Source: SIG565 sp045656145 (GTDB lineage: Bacteria; Bacillota; Clostridia; Oscillospirales; Acutalibacteraceae). Taken from it: a stretch of 64,000 nucleotides of DNA. Under the pieces are notes generated by a model, which saw nothing but the letters and a program-made list of their open reading frames with translations, had not been told where the DNA came from and searched no databases. The position numbers were made by a program, and so were the translations under genes. The stretch spans positions 1 through 64,000 of the forward strand of contig JAZOQP010000047.1 in assembly GCA_045656145.1 (NCBI GenBank). The letters run 5' to 3'. Shown one piece after another: positions 60,291 to 64,000 of this stretch; within the stretch, counting starts at the first letter, position 1, and each line of letters starts with the position of its first letter.

Positions 60291-61127
60291 CTAATCCCTC
60301 ATTGTTTTAGTCATAATAATTGCATCTTCTTTTGGGTTTTCATAGAAATTCTTGCGAATGCCTTTATTTTCAAAACCGAATTTTTCATAAAGGCTAATTG
60401 CATTTTGGTTTGAAACCCTTACTTCTAAGGATATAAATGCTAAATCCATTTGCTTCGCCTTTTCTATAAGGCTTTTAAGCAAAAGGGTGGCTCCGCCCTT
60501 TCTTCTATGCTCCTTTTTTATAGCTATATTGTTAATATACCCCTCATCAAGAACAGATTTAAGCCCCACATAGCCTATTACCTCAAAACCCTCTTCTAGC
60601 GTTAAGAAAACATCTCCGCTATCTATAGAGGATAAAACGGCATTCTCACTCCAAGGGCTCTCAAAGCACTCCCTTTCAATTTCGGCAATAACCTTTTCAT
60701 CCCCTAATTTAAAGGGGCGCACAGAAAGGGAAGAAAGCAATTTATCAATTTCACTTGTTATTTCTCTTCGACAAAGGATATATGCATCCTCATCCTGCCC
60801 GTAAGGGTCGGAAATGCCAAACCCCAAAACCGATATATCGGCCTTTATTCCCGATAGTTCAAGTAGTGCCTTATGGGTGGCGGTCATGCAAATAATTTTA
60901 TCGGCGCTATTTATCATATCATGGGTTATTTGGCGCGGAATATGGGAAGAAATATCAATTCCTATCTCCCTCATAGCCGAAACCGAGTTTTCGGAAACTT
61001 CGGCAAAGCCTCCAACCTGAAGCCCCGCGCTTGACACATAAAGTCCCTTAATTTTAAGGCTTTTAAGGTATCCCTCCGCCATAGGACTTCGGCAGGTGTT
61101 GCCCGAGCACACAAAAAGTATCTTCAT
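60291..61127 (-). CDS. Fused low-molecular-weight protein phosphatase and RimI acetyltransferase
   Basis: The first 145 residues of this 278-residue protein are an arsenate-reductase-fold tyrosine/arginine phosphatase: the catalytic loop CSGNTCRSPMAEG at residue 7 and the general-acid loop in GISDPYGQDED. Residues about 150-278 are a GNAT domain like RimI: SPWSENAVLSSI, YINNIAIKKEHRRKGGATLLLKS and NAISLYEKFGF. The two are in one frame without a stop. ATG 61127 lies one base after the polA stop. RimI acetylates ribosomal protein S18. Confidence 0.88.
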   Translation of the reverse strand: MKILFVCSGNTCRSPMAEGYLKSLKIKGLYVSSAGLQVGGFAEVSENSVSAMREIGIDISSHIPRQITHDMINSADKIICMTATHKALLELSGIKADISVLGFGISDPYGQDEDAYILCRREITSEIDKLLSSLSVRPFKLGDEKVIAEIERECFESPWSENAVLSSIDSGDVFLTLEEGFEVIGYVGLKSVLDEGYINNIAIKKEHRRKGGATLLLKSLIEKAKQMDLAFISLEVRVSNQNAISLYEKFGFENKGIRKNFYENPKEDAIIMTKTMRD

Positions 61128-61128
61128 A

Positions 61129-63687
61129 TTATTTCTTTGCCTCAAACCATGTTTTGCCATACGCCGCATCGGCCTTGAGTTCAACCAGCATATCAGCCGC
61201 AGCGCTCATTTCCTCGCGAAGAATATCGCAAACGGTTTCCTTTATTTCTTCCTTACATTCAACTATAAGTTCATCATGCACCTGCAAAATAAGTTTTGCA
61301 TTAAGCTTTTCTTTTTGAAGCCTTGAATGAACCTTAATCATAGCAATTTTAATAATATCGGCGGCGGTGCCCTGAATGGGCGCATTCCTTGCAACCCTTT
61401 CTCCAAACGCTCTGAGCTTTCCGTTTGAAGAGGAAAGCTCGGGAAGGTATCTGCGCCTGCCGAAAAGGGTTACAATATAGCCCTTTTCTTTCGCATCCTC
61501 AATAACATTTTTCATATAAGCATCAACGCCCGAATAGGCCGCTAAATAACTTTTAATAAGATTATCGGCTTCCTTTCTCGAAACACCAATATCTTTAGAA
61601 AGCGAAAATGCACCGATTCCGTAAACAATGCCGAAATTAACGGCTTTGGCTCGGCTTCTGAGCTGCGGAGTTATCATATCAACCGGAAGGCCGAAGGCTA
61701 TGCTTGCGGTAGCGGTATGAATATCAACGCCCGAACGGAATGCATCAATCATATTTTTATCCTCAGCTATATGGGCCAAAACCCTTAGTTCAATCTGAGA
61801 ATAGTCGGCATCACAAAGAACGAAGCCATCTTTCGCCTTAAAAAATTTGCGAAGCTTAATTCCCTCTTCGGTTCTAACGGGGATATTTTGCAAATTAGGT
61901 TCCAAAGATGAAATTCTTCCTGTTCTTGTTTCGGTTTGGTTAAAGGTGGAACGCACCCTGCCATCCCCCGAAACCTTATCCAAAAGCCCATCGCAATAGG
62001 TGGATTTTAGCTTTGATAAACTTCTATATTCAAGCAGTTTTTCAATGCTTGGATGAACATCCCTTAATTCTTCCAAAACCTCGGCATTTGTGCTATATCC
62101 GCTTTTGGTTTTCTTTTTAGCAGGAAGGCCCAATTTCTCAAAGAGAGCAACACCGAGTTGCTTTGGAGAATTTAAATTAAATTCATAACCCACAAGATTA
62201 TAAATTTCATTTTGAAGCAGAGAAATTCTCTCTTCAAGCTCCTTGCCGTAGGCACTTAATCCCTCGCTGTCAAGCAAGAAGCCCTCTTTTTCCATATCGG
62301 CCAAAACCTTGGCTAAAGGTATTTCAATATCGCAAAGAAGCTTTAATTGTTCTTTTTCCTTTAATTGCTTATATAATTCATCGCAAACAAACTTAAAATT
62401 AACCGAAAGATTATAAAAATCAGAGTTTTCTCCCTCAATTTTAAATTCTTTAGCGGCATATTCTCCTGTGAGCCTTGTTATTTCATAGGATGATGAGGCA
62501 GGATTTACCAAATAGGCGGCTAAATAGGAATCGAAAACCACATTTTTAATTTCTATTTCGTTTTCTCCTGCCCATTTGGAAAGTTTTTTATAATCATGCA
62601 CCCTTTTTTCAGCGGCACCTTCTAAAATCTCCTTTATAAAAGGCATATTTTCGAAAACACCAAAGGTGGTAATCTCTTTATCACTTATAACGGCGGCTAA
62701 GAGTTCATCATCACTTAAAAGGAAATCTATTTTTTCCTTTTTTAGCATTTCTTCCGGGGCAACAACCTTAAAAACCTCTTCGTTTTTCTCTTCTTCAGTT
62801 ACTATAGCCGAAGCCTTTGGGGTAATCCCCATATTTTCCATAAGCTTAAAGAATTCAAGCCTTGTCATAAGCGTGGCAACGCCGTTTTCATCACGCTCTC
62901 TTATTTCCAAATCGGAAAGAGAAAGCTCTAGCGGCACCTCTTTGCAAATTTTTCCGAGGAAAAGCGATAAATATGCATTCTCCTTGCCCAAAATAAGCTT
63001 ATTTTTAAGGGTTTCCTTAATATCAAGCGAATCGATATTCTCATAAATATAATCAATGTTATTAAACCTTGTTATTAAATCGGCGGCGGTTTTTTCACCA
63101 ACCCCCGCAACGCCGGGGATATTATCCGAAGCATCTCCCTGAAGCGCCTTTAATTGAAGCATACCATCGGGCGATACCCCATAGCGCTCAAAAAGAGCCT
63201 TTTTATCATAATTTAAATGCTCGGGTTTTCCCATCTTGGTAGTGGTTAAAAGAACCCTTGTTTTATCGGATACAAGCTGAAGAGCATCGCGGTCGCCCGT
63301 TGCAATAATGCATTCATTTCCGCTTTCTTCACACATTGCGGCAACGGTACCTAAAATATCATCGGCCTCATAGCCCGGCTTTTCTATAATCACATAGCCC
63401 ATAAGCCTTAGCCATTCTTTTAAAATGGGCATTTGAGCATGAAGTTCTTCGGGCATACCCTTTCTGCCCGCTTTATATTCGGTATATTTTTCATGGCGGA
63501 AGGTTGGATGCTTTACATCGAATGCCACAACTACTGCATTTGGATTTTCATCTGCCAAAATTCTGTTAAGTGTTGTTATAAACCCATAAACAGCATTGGT
63601 AAACTCGCCGTTTTTGGTTGTTAAAAGCCTTATTCCGTAAAACGCGCGGTTTATAATGCTGTTACCATCAATCGCCAGAATTTTCAT
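61129..63687 (-). CDS. polA: DNA polymerase I
   Basis: The 852-residue protein has a 5'-3' exonuclease domain (to about 290, with MKILAIDGNSIINRAFYG and EADDILGTVAA), a central 3'-5' exonuclease-like region (about 310-470) and the polymerase domain (from about 480) with DYSQIELRVLAH, RSRAKAVNFGIVYG and LQVHDELIVEC. The central domain lacks the DxE of motif I, so proofreading is probably lost, as in Bacillus Pol I. It is first in a long minus-strand run. Confidence 0.97.
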   Translation of the reverse strand: MKILAIDGNSIINRAFYGIRLLTTKNGEFTNAVYGFITTLNRILADENPNAVVVAFDVKHPTFRHEKYTEYKAGRKGMPEELHAQMPILKEWLRLMGYVIIEKPGYEADDILGTVAAMCEESGNECIIATGDRDALQLVSDKTRVLLTTTKMGKPEHLNYDKKALFERYGVSPDGMLQLKALQGDASDNIPGVAGVGEKTAADLITRFNNIDYIYENIDSLDIKETLKNKLILGKENAYLSLFLGKICKEVPLELSLSDLEIRERDENGVATLMTRLEFFKLMENMGITPKASAIVTEEEKNEEVFKVVAPEEMLKKEKIDFLLSDDELLAAVISDKEITTFGVFENMPFIKEILEGAAEKRVHDYKKLSKWAGENEIEIKNVVFDSYLAAYLVNPASSSYEITRLTGEYAAKEFKIEGENSDFYNLSVNFKFVCDELYKQLKEKEQLKLLCDIEIPLAKVLADMEKEGFLLDSEGLSAYGKELEERISLLQNEIYNLVGYEFNLNSPKQLGVALFEKLGLPAKKKTKSGYSTNAEVLEELRDVHPSIEKLLEYRSLSKLKSTYCDGLLDKVSGDGRVRSTFNQTETRTGRISSLEPNLQNIPVRTEEGIKLRKFFKAKDGFVLCDADYSQIELRVLAHIAEDKNMIDAFRSGVDIHTATASIAFGLPVDMITPQLRSRAKAVNFGIVYGIGAFSLSKDIGVSRKEADNLIKSYLAAYSGVDAYMKNVIEDAKEKGYIVTLFGRRRYLPELSSSNGKLRAFGERVARNAPIQGTAADIIKIAMIKVHSRLQKEKLNAKLILQVHDELIVECKEEIKETVCDILREEMSAAADMLVELKADAAYGKTWFEAKK

Positions 63688-63776
63688 AAACTCTTCCTCT
63701 CAAAAATGTATCTAATATATCATTTTATATTATATCAAATAATATTAATTTTGTATACTAAAAATTTGTAAAAAAT

Positions 63777-63805
63777 TTGACAACTTTTCTCCTTTCTTTT
63801 ATAAT
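63777..63805 (+). promoter_or_regulatory. Consensus promoter of the dus gene
   Basis: TTGACA (63777-63782) and TATAAT (63800-63805) with a 17-nt spacer are a perfect consensus. The expected +1 is base 63812, the A of the start codon. Confidence 0.85.
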
Positions 63806-63811
63806 TAAATT

Positions 63812-64000
63812 ATGAAGCTAAAAAATAAAGAATTTTCAGGATTTGCCGCGCTGGCTCCCATGGCAGGAGTTGCCGATAGAGCAATGCGCGAAATATGCAG
63901 AAGCTTTGGCGCCGCCTATACCGTAGGCGAGCTTACAAGCGCTAAGGGAGTGAGCCTTGGGGATGAAAAATCCAAGGCTTATTTGGCATGCTTCGAAAAG
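63812..64000 (+). CDS. tRNA-dihydrouridine synthase, 5' part
   Basis: The first 63 codons are present before the window ends. FAALAPMAGVADRAMREICRS near residue 11 and YTVGELTSAKG near residue 36 are the FMN-binding start of the Dus family, most like DusB. The enzyme reduces uridines in tRNA. There is no Shine-Dalgarno site, and the promoter predicts a leaderless mRNA. Confidence 0.88.
   Translation, partial: MKLKNKEFSGFAALAPMAGVADRAMREICRSFGAAYTVGELTSAKGVSLGDEKSKAYLACFEK

Overview
The window looks like chromosome of a low-GC, endospore-forming Clostridia bacterium, probably of the Oscillospirales (Ruminococcaceae-like) group. The grounds are a complete spoIIIAA-AH operon, Gram-positive style Shine-Dalgarno sites, near-consensus sigma-A promoters with 17-nt spacers, BspA-like leucine-rich repeat surface protein, and small non-coding repeats of the kind common in gut Clostridia. 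The assignment is inference from gene content; no rRNA is present.

Layout: 0.1-2.5 kb polar amino acid ABC transporter (minus). 2.7-6.5 kb lepA (minus), then a glycosyltransferase, a tiny cysteine protein and an EamA exporter (plus). 6.6-11.5 kb spoIIIA operon and an Asp23/Gls24 gene. 11.6-12.3 kb a SLOG-like gene interrupted by a stop codon, divergent from a small XRE regulator, with a perfect palindrome between them. 12.3-17 kb lipid, hydrolase and methyltransferase genes. 17-24.1 kb a glucuronide/galactoside locus: GH2 glycosidase, GPH symporter, AraC regulator, uxuA, SDR-type uxuB. 24.3-25.2 kb a MuF-like/barnase toxin with its barstar. 25.4-25.9 kb tRNA-Ala with a duplicated 3' end around a GC-rich structured element, and tRNA-Gln. 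26-31.2 kb a gene remnant, esterase, sugar ABC transporter and amidohydrolase. 31.3-34.4 kb antiporter, kdgK and eda. 34.5-37.3 kb dinB with a LexA-type box, then a phage-like XRE/ImmA switch. 37.4-43.1 kb a 3D-domain wall protein and a 1275-residue secreted repeat protein bordered by MITE-like repeats. 43.4-49.5 kb ruvX, a phosphatase, an orphan PTS IIC, nth, a pyridoxal-type kinase, tcdA, putP. 49.7-63.7 kb a long minus-strand housekeeping run (polA, LMW-PTP/rimI fusion, tsaD, lipid kinase, mreBCD, PBP2, mgsA, hisS, aspS, tetR). A truncated dus gene begins at 63.8 kb.

How the parts fit: the GPH symporter, GH2 enzyme, UxuB, UxuA, KdgK and Eda form an almost complete route from a glucuronide to pyruvate and glyceraldehyde-3-phosphate. 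Only the uronate isomerase is not seen here. mreBCD and PBP2 are the lateral-wall elongation module.

The most interesting regulatory structure is at 36.46-36.59 kb. Two perfect-consensus promoters face each other, and four copies of an ATTAC-N8-GTAAT operator are spaced close to whole DNA turns, two of them filling the promoter spacers. They lie between an XRE/ImmA pair and two phage-type genes next to dinB. Other notable points are the MuF-barnase/barstar pair, the tRNA-3'-end repeat element, the nonsense codon in the SLOG gene, the fused LMW-PTP/RimI protein, and two probable leaderless transcripts.
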